A stretch of DNA of 60,011 nucleotides. Source: Candidatus Caccoplasma merdipullorum. GTDB lineage: Bacteria > Bacteroidota > Bacteroidia > Bacteroidales > G3-4614. Of this stretch, positions 1 to 9,277 are shown in pieces; position 1 is the first letter of the stretch; each line of letters begins with the position of its first letter. The position numbers were made by a program, and so were the translations under genes. The stretch covers positions 1 through 60,011 of the forward strand of contig JADIMW010000025.1 of the NCBI GenBank assembly GCA_017694415.1, read 5' to 3'. The notes under the pieces were generated by a model that was not told the origin of the DNA, ran no database searches, and saw nothing but the letters and a program-made list of their open reading frames with translations.

Positions 1-555
1 ATCCTCTATCTGGGCGCCGTTCTTGGCCATTTCATATTGCGACTTTGCAGCCCTCTCGGTTGCAGCCATAGCTTTGTAATTCGCTTCAGCCTCATCCCTT
101 TTCTGCGCTGAAACGACACCCTTTTTGTAAAGAGCCTCCATTCTGTCGTACGATTTCTTTGCAATCTCGACACCCGCAACAGCCTTTTGCCACATATCGT
201 ATGCACCGGCGATCACCTCTTTTCGGGCACCGGCATCGACCTTTTGGTTCTGAGCCATATAAACATTTTTCATTGCTTCGGCCTGCATAAGTTTCGCTTC
301 CGCATCCGAAGAGAATATCTCTACCAGCGTATCCCCCTTGCTTACCATTTCCCCTTCAGTAACGAAGAACGCGGTTACACGCCCCGGTAGTTTGCCGGAT
401 ATTCTCACCTGTGTCGCTTCGGCCTGACCCTGAATAGTTTCATCACCTTTTGAAGTCAGAAAGAAACCTATGATTGTCAGTATCGCAATCAAGATTACCA
501 GAGAAACCAGTCCTATGGCTATACTTTTCTCTTTCTGTTTGCGGGAAGTGTTCAT
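1..555 (-). CDS. HlyD-family periplasmic adaptor (partial, C-terminus outside window)
   Basis: Membrane-fusion subunit of an efflux or export system that links an inner-membrane transporter to an outer-membrane TolC channel. The 185 visible codons show a basic N-terminus, a membrane anchor at about residues 11-33, the start of a biotinyl-lipoyl-like domain (GRVTAFFVTEGEMVSKGDTL) and a long alpha-helical hairpin rich in Ala, Lys and Glu. The frame is open to the window edge, so the second beta-barrel half is missing here rather than deleted. It lies 42 bases downstream of the TolC-family gene on the same strand, the usual TolC-HlyD-ABC order in Bacteroidota. ABC transporter genes would be expected next, outside the window. 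Its substrate cannot be told from the sequence. Confidence 0.88.
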   Translation of the reverse strand, partial: MNTSRKQKEKSIAIGLVSLVILIAILTIIGFFLTSKGDETIQGQAEATQVRISGKLPGRVTAFFVTEGEMVSKGDTLVEIFSSDAEAKLMQAEAMKNVYMAQNQKVDAGARKEVIAGAYDMWQKAVAGVEIAKKSYDRMEALYKKGVVSAQKRDEAEANYKAMAATERAAKSQYEMAKNGAQIED

Positions 556-597
556 ATCGCTAAATATTAAGAAAGTTTATAAATCAGTTCCGATAAA

Positions 598-2058
598 TCA
601 GTATGACATTTTACCCAACGCTTTGGACAAGTAAATGTCGCAAAGGCGGGCATCAATTTTAGCATCCAGCAATTCCGATTTAGCCTGCAGCCATGCAGTT
701 TGAGCCTCCATGACGTTGGAGGCTGTAAGAACCCCCTCGGCAAAACCGACATTAGCGTTTTGCAGGTTCTCTTCCGCCTTTTCCATGTTCTTTGCAGTCA
801 TTCTCAACTTTTTATAAGCCTCGTTCAACTTGAAGGCCGCCTGATTAACCTGCAACTCAATTTTCTCTTTAGCATCTTCCATAGTCAGTTTCGCAATATC
901 CGATTGAGTTTTTGCCGCCTTTACCTTAAACAAATCGGCAGTATGGAAAATCGGTACACGCAAAACCACGCCCACATTGAACAGGCCCCCCACACTCTTG
1001 TCGAATCCGTTTAAAATGTTCGGGTTAGAGAAAGAATAACTTCCCACAAGAGCGATATTTGGCAACATGGCCGAAAGTTCCACGCGGCGTTTGTTCTCGT
1101 ATATTTTTGAAGCAATATCAAGGCTTTGTATCTCTTCGCGGTTCGAGAAAACCTCATCCATGTTTATCTCGGCAGTATTCCCCGAAGTTTCGGCCAGAGA
1201 GACATTCTCCTCATCTTCAAGTTTAAACTTGGCATTAACAGGCATCCCGCACATTTGCGCGAGCAACATTCTCGACAGAGCCAAACCGTCTGTAACCTTT
1301 GTCAAAGTTATTTCCGCTTCATTCTGTTTAACGGCAACGGTAAGGCCGTCCGATTTAGTTGCAACACCCTCCTCTATAAGAGCCTCTACATTGAACTGCA
1401 ACGTATCGACAAGTCGCAGATACTCTTCGGCAAGCTGCTTCTTCTGTACAAGCGAAACTACCTGCCAGTAAGCCTCGTCCACGCCGAATACAACATCTTT
1501 AACCGAGGCGTCCTTTTGTTTCTCGGCAATATCCTCGGCATAACGGGTTATCTTGTTGTATGCAATTATCTTTCCGCCGGTAAATATAGGCTGAGTAATA
1601 GAAACTATCCCGCCCCACATGTTTTTAGTATCGGTACGTAATGCATCGACCAAAGACGAGCCGACACTGTTCATCGCATCGCCTATGCCGCTTGCCAAAG
1701 GTGCAAGTTTTGCGGCCAGAGCAGGGTCTATGGCTGCAAGTTGCGTCAGGTAGTTCGATATGGGAGAACTCATCTGAGTCCCAAGATTCGGCAGCAGGGA
1801 CTTCTGGTTGTCGTTCAGCAGCGATATTTCCCTCGAACTGTACAGATACCCTCCCGATACGTCGATAGTCGGGAAATAGTTGGCAAAAGCCGATTTCTTG
1901 TTGTATGAAGCCGCTTTTGCATTAGCCTCGGCAATTTTCAGAGACTTGTTGTTCCTTATCGCCATATTCCGGCACGAATCGAGCGATAATACCGTTTCGG
2001 CCGAGACTGTGCCCGTGCACAGTAAAATAACGAAAATAACGCTAAATAACCGTTTCAT
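598..2058 (-). CDS. TolC-family outer-membrane efflux protein
   Basis: Outer-membrane channel of a tripartite export system. The 486-residue product begins with a signal peptide (basic MKR, hydrophobic core, cleavage near SA-ET at about residue 20). Two long, mostly alpha-helical halves follow, with the repeated heptad-like, Ala/Gln/Asn-rich pattern of OEP/TolC proteins, for example near AYWQVVSLVQKK and in the last 100 residues. I chose the ATG at 2058; an in-frame TTG three codons upstream is less likely. It is transcribed ahead of the HlyD adaptor and probably forms one operon with it. The sequence is too divergent from E. coli TolC to name a substrate. A third outer-membrane factor-type gene lies at 52374. 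Confidence 0.9.
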   Translation of the reverse strand: MKRLFSVIFVILLCTGTVSAETVLSLDSCRNMAIRNNKSLKIAEANAKAASYNKKSAFANYFPTIDVSGGYLYSSREISLLNDNQKSLLPNLGTQMSSPISNYLTQLAAIDPALAAKLAPLASGIGDAMNSVGSSLVDALRTDTKNMWGGIVSITQPIFTGGKIIAYNKITRYAEDIAEKQKDASVKDVVFGVDEAYWQVVSLVQKKQLAEEYLRLVDTLQFNVEALIEEGVATKSDGLTVAVKQNEAEITLTKVTDGLALSRMLLAQMCGMPVNAKFKLEDEENVSLAETSGNTAEINMDEVFSNREEIQSLDIASKIYENKRRVELSAMLPNIALVGSYSFSNPNILNGFDKSVGGLFNVGVVLRVPIFHTADLFKVKAAKTQSDIAKLTMEDAKEKIELQVNQAAFKLNEAYKKLRMTAKNMEKAEENLQNANVGFAEGVLTASNVMEAQTAWLQAKSELLDAKIDARLCDIYLSKALGKMSY

Positions 2059-2221
2059 AACAAACAAATTAAGAATCTTATGCTGTTTGACCGATTGGCA
2101 ATGTGGCAGATAATTTGCTTAAAACCAAACCGGCATTTATCGGCAAGCTGCTGGCTTTTTTTGTGTTTTTATGCTGCTTTTTATAGCCCGTGCTGCTAAT
2201 GTGGAGTTTCGATAACGCCGA

Positions 2222-3136
2222 TTATTTCTGCAATGTTATCGATTTTTCTCCTATTTTTTCATTGTCGGCAAATAATTCCATCCGATAGACGCCGGGATAG
2301 AGATACTCCTCCACAGTCCAGTATAACGTTACCGGGGTCTCTTCGCTGTCGTATTCCACGAGTTTTTTCGCCGAATAGTTTATTTCGGAATCTTCATAAA
2401 CAAACAGGTCGTTTCTGTTTTTTATGAGCACATCGTTGTCCGGTTTGATAATCCTTAGATATACATATCTTTCTCCGGGTTGAGCAGTAACGTTTTTTGC
2501 AATGGAAAAGTTTACCTCGATATATTCGATTTTGCTGATACGGTTGGTATTCTTCCCTTTTGAATTCAACGTGTTAATCGATATGCCTATCGCATCGAGT
2601 TTCGAAGCCAGAGAAACCTTTTGAGTCAGTTCCTCTTTGTCCTTTTGCAGTTGGGTTGCAGTTTCCGTAGCCTCTCTGTATTTGTTGCTGACTTCACGGT
2701 TTTCGGCTGTAAGTTTTTGATTCAAGGCATTAAGAGAGTCAATCTGAATAACGTATGCTCTCATTACCGACCTTAAGGTGGCAAGTTCCTTTTTCAACTC
2801 GTTTATCCTTTTGGCATCTATGTTTTTGGTGGTTTTCAGTTCTTCCTGCAGCCGCTGGACTTTCAGTTTTTCATTTTCCAACTGGTTGATAAGCGAGTCG
2901 TTGTTTATAAGCATCTTGCTTCCCTCAAATCTGTCGTATTCAAAAGCAAGATTCGCATATTCCGCTTCGAGGTTCCTTTTTTCCTCTTCAATAGCAATCT
3001 GAGTCTTTATATCGTTCATCTCCTTACGTTGAGCCAATATAAAGAAGAGCGAAACGGCAAGGATTATACAGAGTCCCAAACTGATAAAGACCCATATATT
3101 CGCTTTCCTTTTCAGGAACTCTTTAAAATTACCCAT
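2222..3136 (-). CDS. Membrane-anchored coiled-coil protein, function unknown
   Basis: No precise function recognised. The 304-residue protein has a short cytoplasmic basic start, one transmembrane helix at about residues 13-34, a long coiled coil from about 38 to 180 (many E/K/L heptads), and a C-terminal beta-rich domain of about 110 residues with aromatic-rich strands (ERYVYLRIIKPDNDVL, YLYPGVYRMELFADNEK). The layout suggests a scaffold with an extracytoplasmic globular head. It is divergent to the PASTA-protein gene and has its own Bacteroidota-type promoter. Similar unnamed proteins are, from memory, common in Bacteroidales. The fold of the tail may be Ig-like; that is inference. Confidence 0.75.
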   Translation of the reverse strand: MGNFKEFLKRKANIWVFISLGLCIILAVSLFFILAQRKEMNDIKTQIAIEEEKRNLEAEYANLAFEYDRFEGSKMLINNDSLINQLENEKLKVQRLQEELKTTKNIDAKRINELKKELATLRSVMRAYVIQIDSLNALNQKLTAENREVSNKYREATETATQLQKDKEELTQKVSLASKLDAIGISINTLNSKGKNTNRISKIEYIEVNFSIAKNVTAQPGERYVYLRIIKPDNDVLIKNRNDLFVYEDSEINYSAKKLVEYDSEETPVTLYWTVEEYLYPGVYRMELFADNEKIGEKSITLQK

Positions 3137-3167
3137 TATTATTTTTATTACAGGTTATAAGTGATGG

Positions 3168-3199
3168 CAAAGGTAATCTTTTTAGTCTAAAAATACAGA
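3168..3199 (-). promoter_or_regulatory. Predicted promoter for the coiled-coil protein gene
   Basis: On the minus strand a TACCTTTG box (plus positions 3168-3175) matches the Bacteroidota -7 consensus TAnnTTTG exactly. A TCTG box lies 20 bases upstream (3196-3199), one mismatch from the -33 TTTG. The start of transcription would fall about 25 bases before the ATG. Confidence 0.5.
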
Positions 3200-3261
3200 A
3201 TACTACCGTTAAAAGATTTATAAAGCAGTAAATACGTAGCCAATATAACTTTTTAGGTTTG

Positions 3262-3292
3262 TTTGAGAAACCGAACAAATTGGTTAACTTCG
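3262..3292 (+). promoter_or_regulatory. Predicted promoter for the PASTA-rluD operon
   Basis: TTTG at 3262-3265, 19 bases, then TAACTTCG at 3285-3292, one mismatch from TAnnTTTG. The spacing is right for the Bacteroidota primary sigma factor. The start codon follows 27 bases later. Confidence 0.5.
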
Positions 3293-3319
3293 CACCGGAT
3301 AACGGCATACATCAAAAAT

Positions 3320-3880
3320 ATGTTCAAGAAAATACTTTCAAATATATGGAATAACCGTATAATAAGGCATTTGATATACATGTTTGCGGCATTTATCGGC
3401 ATAATAATAGCCGTAAATATATGGCTGATGTATTACACGCATCATGGCGAAGGTGTCCGAGTCCCCGAAATAAAAGGGCTGAAAGTCTCCGAAATATCGC
3501 AAATACTGCAACGGCAAGGACTAAATTACGAAGTGATAGACTCCCATTACGTAACCACGGCGCGTCCCGGGGTAATACTCGAGCAGATACCGAGGGGCGG
3601 AACCTCCGTAAAACACAGCCGTACGGTATTTCTTGTTATAAATTCCCTCGAACCGCAGAAAATGGCCATGCCCGACTTGTCCGATATATCCGTAAGGCAG
3701 GCGCAGTCTCTACTCGAGGCATACGGTTTTCCTACGCCTCAGATAGAATATGTCTCCTCACCATATAAAGACCTCGTAGTCGGGGCACGGGTCGGTTCCC
3801 GAAAAATAGAGACAGGCGAAAAACTCCCTGTAACCACACTGATAACACTGCAAGTGGGGAGCGGCTACGACGAACCATAA
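3320..3880 (+). CDS. PASTA-domain membrane protein
   Basis: Small envelope protein of 186 residues: a basic cytoplasmic N-terminus, one transmembrane helix at about residues 16-36, then two PASTA domains (about 45-110 and 115-182). PASTA domains are known in other phyla to bind peptidoglycan fragments, mostly on Ser/Thr kinases and PBPs. Here no kinase domain is attached. The ATG at 3320 fits both the membrane topology and the predicted promoter; a TTG in the same frame at 3263 lies upstream of the -7 box and is rejected. It heads a plus-strand run with rluD, ddl and an acyltransferase. Location beside ddl fits a role near peptidoglycan, but that is inference. Confidence 0.85.
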   Translation: MFKKILSNIWNNRIIRHLIYMFAAFIGIIIAVNIWLMYYTHHGEGVRVPEIKGLKVSEISQILQRQGLNYEVIDSHYVTTARPGVILEQIPRGGTSVKHSRTVFLVINSLEPQKMAMPDLSDISVRQAQSLLEAYGFPTPQIEYVSSPYKDLVVGARVGSRKIETGEKLPVTTLITLQVGSGYDEP

Positions 3881-3926
3881 GTACCGTAACAAAATACGAG
3901 CAGAGAGCATAACAGGTTTAACGAAC

Positions 3927-5018
3927 ATGCTACCGACAGAAACGACAGAATCCCTTCCCGACGACGATATTATGGACGATATGCCCGATATACCCTCCGA
4001 CGCACAAGGAGAGATGTATGAGCATTATCGGTTCACGGCCGACAAGGGACAAACCCCGCTGCGGATAGATAAATTCCTAACCGTCAGGACAGAAGGAGTC
4101 TCGCGCAACAGAATACAGCAAGCCGCCGAAGCAGGATGTATTCTGGCAAACGGAAAACAGGTAAAATCCAATTATAAAGTAAAGCCGGGCGACGTAATAA
4201 CGGTCGTAATGGACAGGCCGCGATACGAAACCGAGATTATCCCCGAAGACATACCGATAAACGTCGTTTACGAAGATTCCGAACTGATGGTCGTAAACAA
4301 ACCCGCAGGATTAGTCGTCCATCCCGGGCACGGGAATTACACAGGCACGCTCGTAAACGCGCTGGCATATTATTTCCGCGACGATAAAAATTTCGATGTC
4401 TCCGACCCCCGACTCGGACTCGTCCACCGTATCGACAAAGACACGTCGGGACTGTTGGTAATAGCCAAGACCCCGATAGCCAAGACGTCATTAGGGCGGC
4501 AGTTCTTCGAAAAGACCACCGACCGCAAATACTTCGCCCTCGTATGGGGCAGGACAGAGCAAGACTCCGGCCGCATAGAAGGCAACATCGGGCGCAACAT
4601 GCGCGACAGGCTGCAAATGGCCGTCTATCCCGACGGCAGCCAAGGTCGCAGTGCCGTAACACACTACACCGTGGCAGAACGCTTCAATTACACAACACTC
4701 GTAGAATGCCGTCTCGAAACAGGACGCACCCACCAGATAAGAGTCCACATGAAATATATAGGACACCCGCTGTTCAACGATGCCCGATACGGAGGCGACC
4801 AGATACTCAAAGGCTTGCCGACGGCCAAATACCGTCAGTTCGTACAAAACTGCTTCGACCTCTGCCCGCGTCAGGCATTACATGCCGCCACACTCGGTTT
4901 TACACATCCGACAACGCGCGAACGCCTCTTTTTCAACTCGCCGTTGCCGCAAGATATGAGCGAATTGCTGGCAAAATGGCGCAATTATTCAGCCAACAGG
5001 GAAAATTTTGAAAAATAA
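3927..5018 (+). CDS. rluD: RluA/RluD-family 23S rRNA pseudouridine synthase
   Basis: Converts specific uridines in large-subunit rRNA (probably helix 69) to pseudouridine. The 363-residue protein has an acidic N-terminal extension (1-30), an S4 RNA-binding domain (about 44-95) and a RluA-type catalytic domain with the signature HRIDKDTSGLLV at 167-178. Asp170 is the predicted catalytic aspartate. The RTHQIRVHM motif near the C-terminus is also typical. The gene follows the PASTA gene by 46 bases. RluA-family members overlap in target choice, so rluD is the likely name but rluC-like specificity cannot be excluded. Its last 12 bases contain the -33 box of the predicted ddl promoter. Confidence 0.88.
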   Translation: MLPTETTESLPDDDIMDDMPDIPSDAQGEMYEHYRFTADKGQTPLRIDKFLTVRTEGVSRNRIQQAAEAGCILANGKQVKSNYKVKPGDVITVVMDRPRYETEIIPEDIPINVVYEDSELMVVNKPAGLVVHPGHGNYTGTLVNALAYYFRDDKNFDVSDPRLGLVHRIDKDTSGLLVIAKTPIAKTSLGRQFFEKTTDRKYFALVWGRTEQDSGRIEGNIGRNMRDRLQMAVYPDGSQGRSAVTHYTVAERFNYTTLVECRLETGRTHQIRVHMKYIGHPLFNDARYGGDQILKGLPTAKYRQFVQNCFDLCPRQALHAATLGFTHPTTRERLFFNSPLPQDMSELLAKWRNYSANRENFEK

Positions 5019-5037
5019 GTTATAAAGTATATCTTTG
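5007..5037 (+). promoter_or_regulatory. Predicted internal promoter for ddl
   Basis: TTTG at 5007-5010 (inside the last codons of the pseudouridine synthase gene), a 19-base spacer, then TATCTTTG at 5030-5037, an exact TAnnTTTG match. The ddl ATG lies 21 bases further on. Confidence 0.55.
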
Positions 5038-5058
5038 TATATCGAACGACAGAAAACA

Positions 5059-6072
5059 ATGAATAAAAAACGTCGTATAGCAATAGTTGCAGGAGGATAT
5101 TCCTCAGAATATCCGGTTTCATTACGAAGTGCCGAATCGATAAAAAACTTCATGAATCCGGAACTGTATGAAACAAACAAAGTAATAATAGAACACACAT
5201 CGTGGCAAGTCGAACTTGCCGACGGAACGCAAGTCCCGGTAGATAGGAACGATTTCAGTTTTACGGAAAACGGCGAAAAAAAGAGGTTCGACTTTGCATA
5301 TATCACAATACACGGCACGCCCGGAGAAAACGGTTTGCTGCAAGGATATTTCGACATGACAGGCATCCCCTATTCCTGTTGCGGAGTGTTCGCGGCAGCG
5401 CTCACATTCAACAAATACGCGTGCAACCACTACCTCGCATCATTCGGAATAAACATCTCGCCGTCGCTGCTGATAAAAAAAGGCGACAACGTAACGCCCC
5501 GTGAAGTAGGCGAAAAAGTATCATACCCCTGCTTTGTAAAACCCAATGACGGAGGATCGAGTTTCGGAACCACAAAAGTAAAAACCCCCGAAGAGTTCCT
5601 GCCGGCATTAGAACGGGCATTATCCGAAGGCGAAGAAGCCGTAGCCGAAAAATTCATGTCCGGGACGGAAGTAACCTGCGGATGCTACAAAACCGCAAAA
5701 AAAAGCGTGGTATTCCCGATAACCGAAGTAGTAAGCCGCAATGAATTTTTCGATTACGAAGCAAAATACAAAGGAGCGGTAGAAGAGATAACACCGGCAC
5801 GCATACCCGATGAAGTAGCCGAAAAAATAAAAAACACCACATCGCGCATATACGACCTCATAGGGTGTAGAGGAATAATCCGTGTCGATTACATAATAAT
5901 AGGCGACGAACCGTACCTGCTCGAAGTAAACACCACGCCCGGAATGACAGGCACATCGTTCATTCCCCAGCAGGCAAGAGCAATGGGCGTTGAAATGAGG
6001 GATGTATTGACGGAAATAATAGAAGACACGATAGAAAACACCAAAGCAAAAAAACAAGATACAACAAATTAA
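5059..6072 (+). CDS. ddl: D-alanine--D-alanine ligase
   Basis: ATP-dependent ligase making the D-Ala-D-Ala dipeptide for peptidoglycan in the cytoplasm. The 337-residue product shows the three ATP-grasp parts: an N-terminal Rossmann-like region (IAIVAGGYSSEYPVSLRSA), the central lid (PCFVKPNDGGSSFGTTKV) and the C-terminal metal-binding segment (YLLEVNTTPGMTGTSFIPQQ). The ATG at 5059 gives the usual N-terminus; an upstream TTG at 5035 overlaps the -7 box and is rejected. It has its own predicted promoter and is followed after 13 bases by the acyltransferase gene, so the two are probably co-transcribed. Confidence 0.95.
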   Translation: MNKKRRIAIVAGGYSSEYPVSLRSAESIKNFMNPELYETNKVIIEHTSWQVELADGTQVPVDRNDFSFTENGEKKRFDFAYITIHGTPGENGLLQGYFDMTGIPYSCCGVFAAALTFNKYACNHYLASFGINISPSLLIKKGDNVTPREVGEKVSYPCFVKPNDGGSSFGTTKVKTPEEFLPALERALSEGEEAVAEKFMSGTEVTCGCYKTAKKSVVFPITEVVSRNEFFDYEAKYKGAVEEITPARIPDEVAEKIKNTTSRIYDLIGCRGIIRVDYIIIGDEPYLLEVNTTPGMTGTSFIPQQARAMGVEMRDVLTEIIEDTIENTKAKKQDTTN

Positions 6073-6085
6073 GCAGAAAAAGGAT

Positions 6086-7234
6086 ATGGATGAGCAGTTT
6101 GATGATATACGACCGTTCAATGACGACGAGATACCGGCAGCGGTGGCAAGCCTGTCAAAAGAAGAGTATTTCAGAAAAGCCATAGGATTTTTACCCGGAG
6201 ATACCGAAACATTCATGAAAGAATTCTCGACAGTCTCCACCACCGATGAATTCCAGACCCGGATGCTTTTTCCGTTCCTGAAATGGATAGCAGCCACCAC
6301 ATCCGACTCCCTGCGCGGAGTAGGCTTCGAAAACCTCGACCCGTCCAAATCATACACCTATATATCCAATCATCGCGACATACTTCTCGATGCCACACTG
6401 TTGGGATTGCTGTTGGCCGAGCATGGAATACCCACGCCCGAAACGGCATTAGGCGACAACCTGCTGGTATATCCGTGGATGAGCGAGCTCGTCCGCGTAA
6501 ACAAAAGCATCATCGTATATCGCAATATGCCGATGATGAAAACCCTCGAAGAAGCGCACCGCCTATCAGGATACATCAATCACGCACTGCGCGACAAGAA
6601 CCGTTCCGTATGGATAGCCCAGCGCGAAGGACGGGCGAAAAACTCCGACGACCGAACACAGGAGAGCGTTATAAAAATGCTGGCATTCGAAGGAGAAGGC
6701 GACATACGCCACAACGTAGAAGCATTACACATCGTCCCCGTTTCCATATCGTACGAGTACGACCCGTGCGATTACCTTAAAGCCCGCGAATTCCAGTTGA
6801 AGCGCGACAATCCCGAATTCAAGAAATCCCCAAAAGACGACTTGAACAGTATGTCCACGGGACTTTTGGGCAAAAAAGGAAACATCCGCTTCACAATATC
6901 AGGCTCTATAAGCGACGAAGCGGCAAAACTGCCGTGTCATCTAAAGCGCGCAGAATATTTCACGGCGGTAGCAGGAATAATGGACAGACGAATACACCAA
7001 GGATACTGCATGTTTTCGGGAAATTATGTAGCATACGACCTTCTTACCGGAACAGAACAATTTGCCGGAAAATACACCGAAGCCGAAAAGCAGAAATTTC
7101 AGGACTATCTCGAAGGCCAGCTCTCCAAAATAGACAATCTGCCGAATCCCGACTACAAATATTTAAGGACAAAGATTCTGGAGATGTATGCAAATCCGCT
7201 GCGCAACAAAATGGCAGTAAGCGACATGCCGTAA
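6086..7234 (+). CDS. PlsC-like 1-acyl-glycerol-3-phosphate acyltransferase
   Basis: Likely membrane-associated acyltransferase that adds an acyl chain to lysophosphatidate or a related lipid. In the 382-residue protein the acceptor motif is SNHRDILLD at about 94-102, with catalytic His96. The acidic partner is either Asp98 or Asp102, which gives spacing unlike the canonical HX4D. A second block with IAQREGRAKNSD (about 175-186) resembles the glycerolipid acyltransferase substrate motif. No strong transmembrane helix is evident. It ends the PASTA-rluD-ddl run and is followed by a terminator shared with the convergent operon. The substrate is not certain; an ornithine-lipid or lysolipid acyltransferase role is possible. 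Confidence 0.75.
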   Translation: MDEQFDDIRPFNDDEIPAAVASLSKEEYFRKAIGFLPGDTETFMKEFSTVSTTDEFQTRMLFPFLKWIAATTSDSLRGVGFENLDPSKSYTYISNHRDILLDATLLGLLLAEHGIPTPETALGDNLLVYPWMSELVRVNKSIIVYRNMPMMKTLEEAHRLSGYINHALRDKNRSVWIAQREGRAKNSDDRTQESVIKMLAFEGEGDIRHNVEALHIVPVSISYEYDPCDYLKAREFQLKRDNPEFKKSPKDDLNSMSTGLLGKKGNIRFTISGSISDEAAKLPCHLKRAEYFTAVAGIMDRRIHQGYCMFSGNYVAYDLLTGTEQFAGKYTEAEKQKFQDYLEGQLSKIDNLPNPDYKYLRTKILEMYANPLRNKMAVSDMP

Positions 7235-7300
7235 CGCTCCGTTAAAAAACCGCAGCGGCTGTTCGCCACAGCAGCACGCCAATACCTCGGCAAAGCAAAA

Positions 7301-7338
7301 AAAGAGATGTATCTTTCACCGATACATCTCTTTCCTTT
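7301..7338. terminator. Bidirectional intrinsic terminator
   Basis: A perfect 13-bp stem (7301-7313 with 7321-7333) with a 7-base loop, flanked by A-rich and T-rich tracts. It sits between the convergent acyltransferase and threonylcarbamoyl-AMP synthase genes and can serve both. Confidence 0.8.
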
Positions 7339-7434
7339 TAATGGCCGTCGGCATTGCCGCATAAGACACAACCCAAATGCCGCAAAACCGAATATCCCTT
7401 CAATAAAATCCTTATCCAAAAAACCGTCGGTCGA

Positions 7435-8040
7435 TTAAAAACGCAAATCACCGATACCCTGCCGTATAATCTTTACCTCGTCGCCCGTGCAGTCCACCAC
7501 GGTAGAGGCAACCTCGCCTCCCATGCCGCCGTCGATAATTATGTCGGCCGTGCCGGAATATTTTTCCGCAATAAGTTCCGGGTCGGTAACATATCCTATT
7601 TCGGCATCATCGTTCAACGACGAAGAGAGAAGCGGATTCCCCAGCACTTCCGACAATACTCTCGGTATCGAGTTGTCGGGAATCCTTATCCCCACGCTTT
7701 TGCGGTTTTTATACAACTTTGGCAACCCCGATGCAGTAGGCAGAATAAAAGTAAAAGGCCCCGGAGTATTGTTTCTTATCAACTTGAAATTCAAATCGTT
7801 TATCTTTACATATCTGCTAAGCGAACTGATGTCGTGCCCTATAATGGAAAGGTTCGATTTCAGAGGATTTATCCCCTTAAGTTTGCAGATACGTTCGGCA
7901 GCCCTTACGTTCAGGGCATCGCACCCTATGGCATATACCGTATCAGTAGGATATATCACCACCCCGCCATTGCGCAGCATGTCGGCAATCCTTTCAATCT
8001 CGCTCAGCCTCGGATTGTTTTCGTACAGCCTGATAACCAT
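7435..8040 (-). CDS. L-threonylcarbamoyladenylate synthase (Sua5/YciO/YrdC family)
   Basis: Makes threonylcarbamoyl-AMP from threonine, bicarbonate and ATP, the first step of t6A37 tRNA modification. The 201-residue product is a single YrdC domain with the typical KLKGINPLKSNLSIIG region (KxR/K-type binding loop), a central PGPFTFILPTA block and a VGIRIPDN block. There is no C-terminal Sua5 domain, so it is the short TsaC/YciO type. YciO-like paralogs are much less active, so true TsaC function is not certain. It is the last gene of a minus-strand run after ribBA (15-base gap). Confidence 0.88.
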   Translation of the reverse strand: MVIRLYENNPRLSEIERIADMLRNGGVVIYPTDTVYAIGCDALNVRAAERICKLKGINPLKSNLSIIGHDISSLSRYVKINDLNFKLIRNNTPGPFTFILPTASGLPKLYKNRKSVGIRIPDNSIPRVLSEVLGNPLLSSSLNDDAEIGYVTDPELIAEKYSGTADIIIDGGMGGEVASTVVDCTGDEVKIIRQGIGDLRF

Positions 8041-8055
8041 TATGCAGAAAGATGA

Positions 8056-9273
8056 CTATTTAAGATGAGGCAGATTATGTCCCATACGGTTTTTCTTTGT
8101 CTGCATGTAAAACTCGTTGTACTCGTTAGGCTCTATTTCGATAGGCACGTTGCAGACAATCTCCAGACCGTACCCCTCCAGTCCGATACGCTTAACAGGA
8201 TTGTTCGTTATCAGTTTCATCTTATGGACGCCGAGTTCGTGCAATATGCTCGCTCCCACGCCATAATCCCTTTCGTCGGCAAGATGCCCGAGTATGATGT
8301 TGGCATCGACAGTATCCATTCCGTTCTCCTGTAACTTGTAAGCCTTTATCTTATCCATCAGGCCAATTCCGCGCCCCTCCTGATTAAGATAAACAAGCAC
8401 CCCTTTACCCTCGCGCTCAATCATCTCCATTGCCTTATGCAGTTGCTCCCCGCAATCACAGCGTTTCGAACAGAAAATATCCCCCGTGTAGCACGACGAG
8501 TGGACGCGGACAAGAATCGGTTCATCCGGCTCCCATTCCCCCTTAAACAAAGCAACATGTTCAAGACCGTTCGACTTTTGCAGGAACGGAATCAATCTGA
8601 AATGTCCGTGTTCGGTAGGCATGTCCACCTCCACGCCCTTTTCCACGATAGATTCCTGTTGCAGGCGATAAGCAATCATGTCGCGAATCGAGATAAGTTT
8701 CAAGCCATATTTATCAGCCATTTTGCGCAGTTCCGGCAGGCGGGCCATAGAACCGTCCTCGTTCATTATCTCCATAAGCGCACCGGCAGGATACAACCCG
8801 GCCATTCTTGCGAGGTCGATAGTCGCTTCGGTGTGTCCGGCGCGGCGCAGCACCCCCTTTTCCTGAGCGTAAAGCGGATTTATGTGTCCCGGCCGCCCAA
8901 AGGTGGAAGGAGTAGAAGCAGGGTCGGCCAAAGCCTTTATCGTAGCAGCACGGTCGGCGGCAGAGACACCCGTCGAGCACCCTTCAAGTTTGTCTATCGT
9001 AACGGTAAAAGGAGTTCCCAGTACCGATGTGTTGTCGCTCACCTGATGCGGCAAGTCGAGCTCTTTGCAGCGCGACAACGTAATAGGAGCACAAAGCACG
9101 CCACGAGCATTTTTAAGCATGAAGTTTACTTTTTCGGGCGTTATCTTCTCCGCGGCAATAATCAAGTCCCCTTCGTTCTCGCGGTCCTCATCGTCCACCA
9201 CAATAACGAATTCCCCCTTTTTGAATTCTTCGATAGCACTCTCTATACTGTCGAGCAATATTTTATTTTCCAT
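8056..9273 (-). CDS. ribBA: Bifunctional riboflavin enzyme RibBA
   Basis: Fusion of 3,4-dihydroxy-2-butanone-4-phosphate synthase (residues about 1-205) and GTP cyclohydrolase II (about 206-405), which supply both precursors of riboflavin. The RibB half has [10 protein letters not shown] at 27-36 and RAGHTEA with His147. The RibA half has the zinc ligands Cys261, Cys272 and Cys274 in the usual C-x10-C-x-C spacing and the RGIGL loop at about 301-305. Both halves look intact. It follows the LptF/G permease by only 4 bases, so the two are certainly one transcript. Length is normal for the fusion. Confidence 0.97.
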   Translation of the reverse strand: MENKILLDSIESAIEEFKKGEFVIVVDDEDRENEGDLIIAAEKITPEKVNFMLKNARGVLCAPITLSRCKELDLPHQVSDNTSVLGTPFTVTIDKLEGCSTGVSAADRAATIKALADPASTPSTFGRPGHINPLYAQEKGVLRRAGHTEATIDLARMAGLYPAGALMEIMNEDGSMARLPELRKMADKYGLKLISIRDMIAYRLQQESIVEKGVEVDMPTEHGHFRLIPFLQKSNGLEHVALFKGEWEPDEPILVRVHSSCYTGDIFCSKRCDCGEQLHKAMEMIEREGKGVLVYLNQEGRGIGLMDKIKAYKLQENGMDTVDANIILGHLADERDYGVGASILHELGVHKMKLITNNPVKRIGLEGYGLEIVCNVPIEIEPNEYNEFYMQTKKNRMGHNLPHLK

Positions 9274-9277
9274 AACT

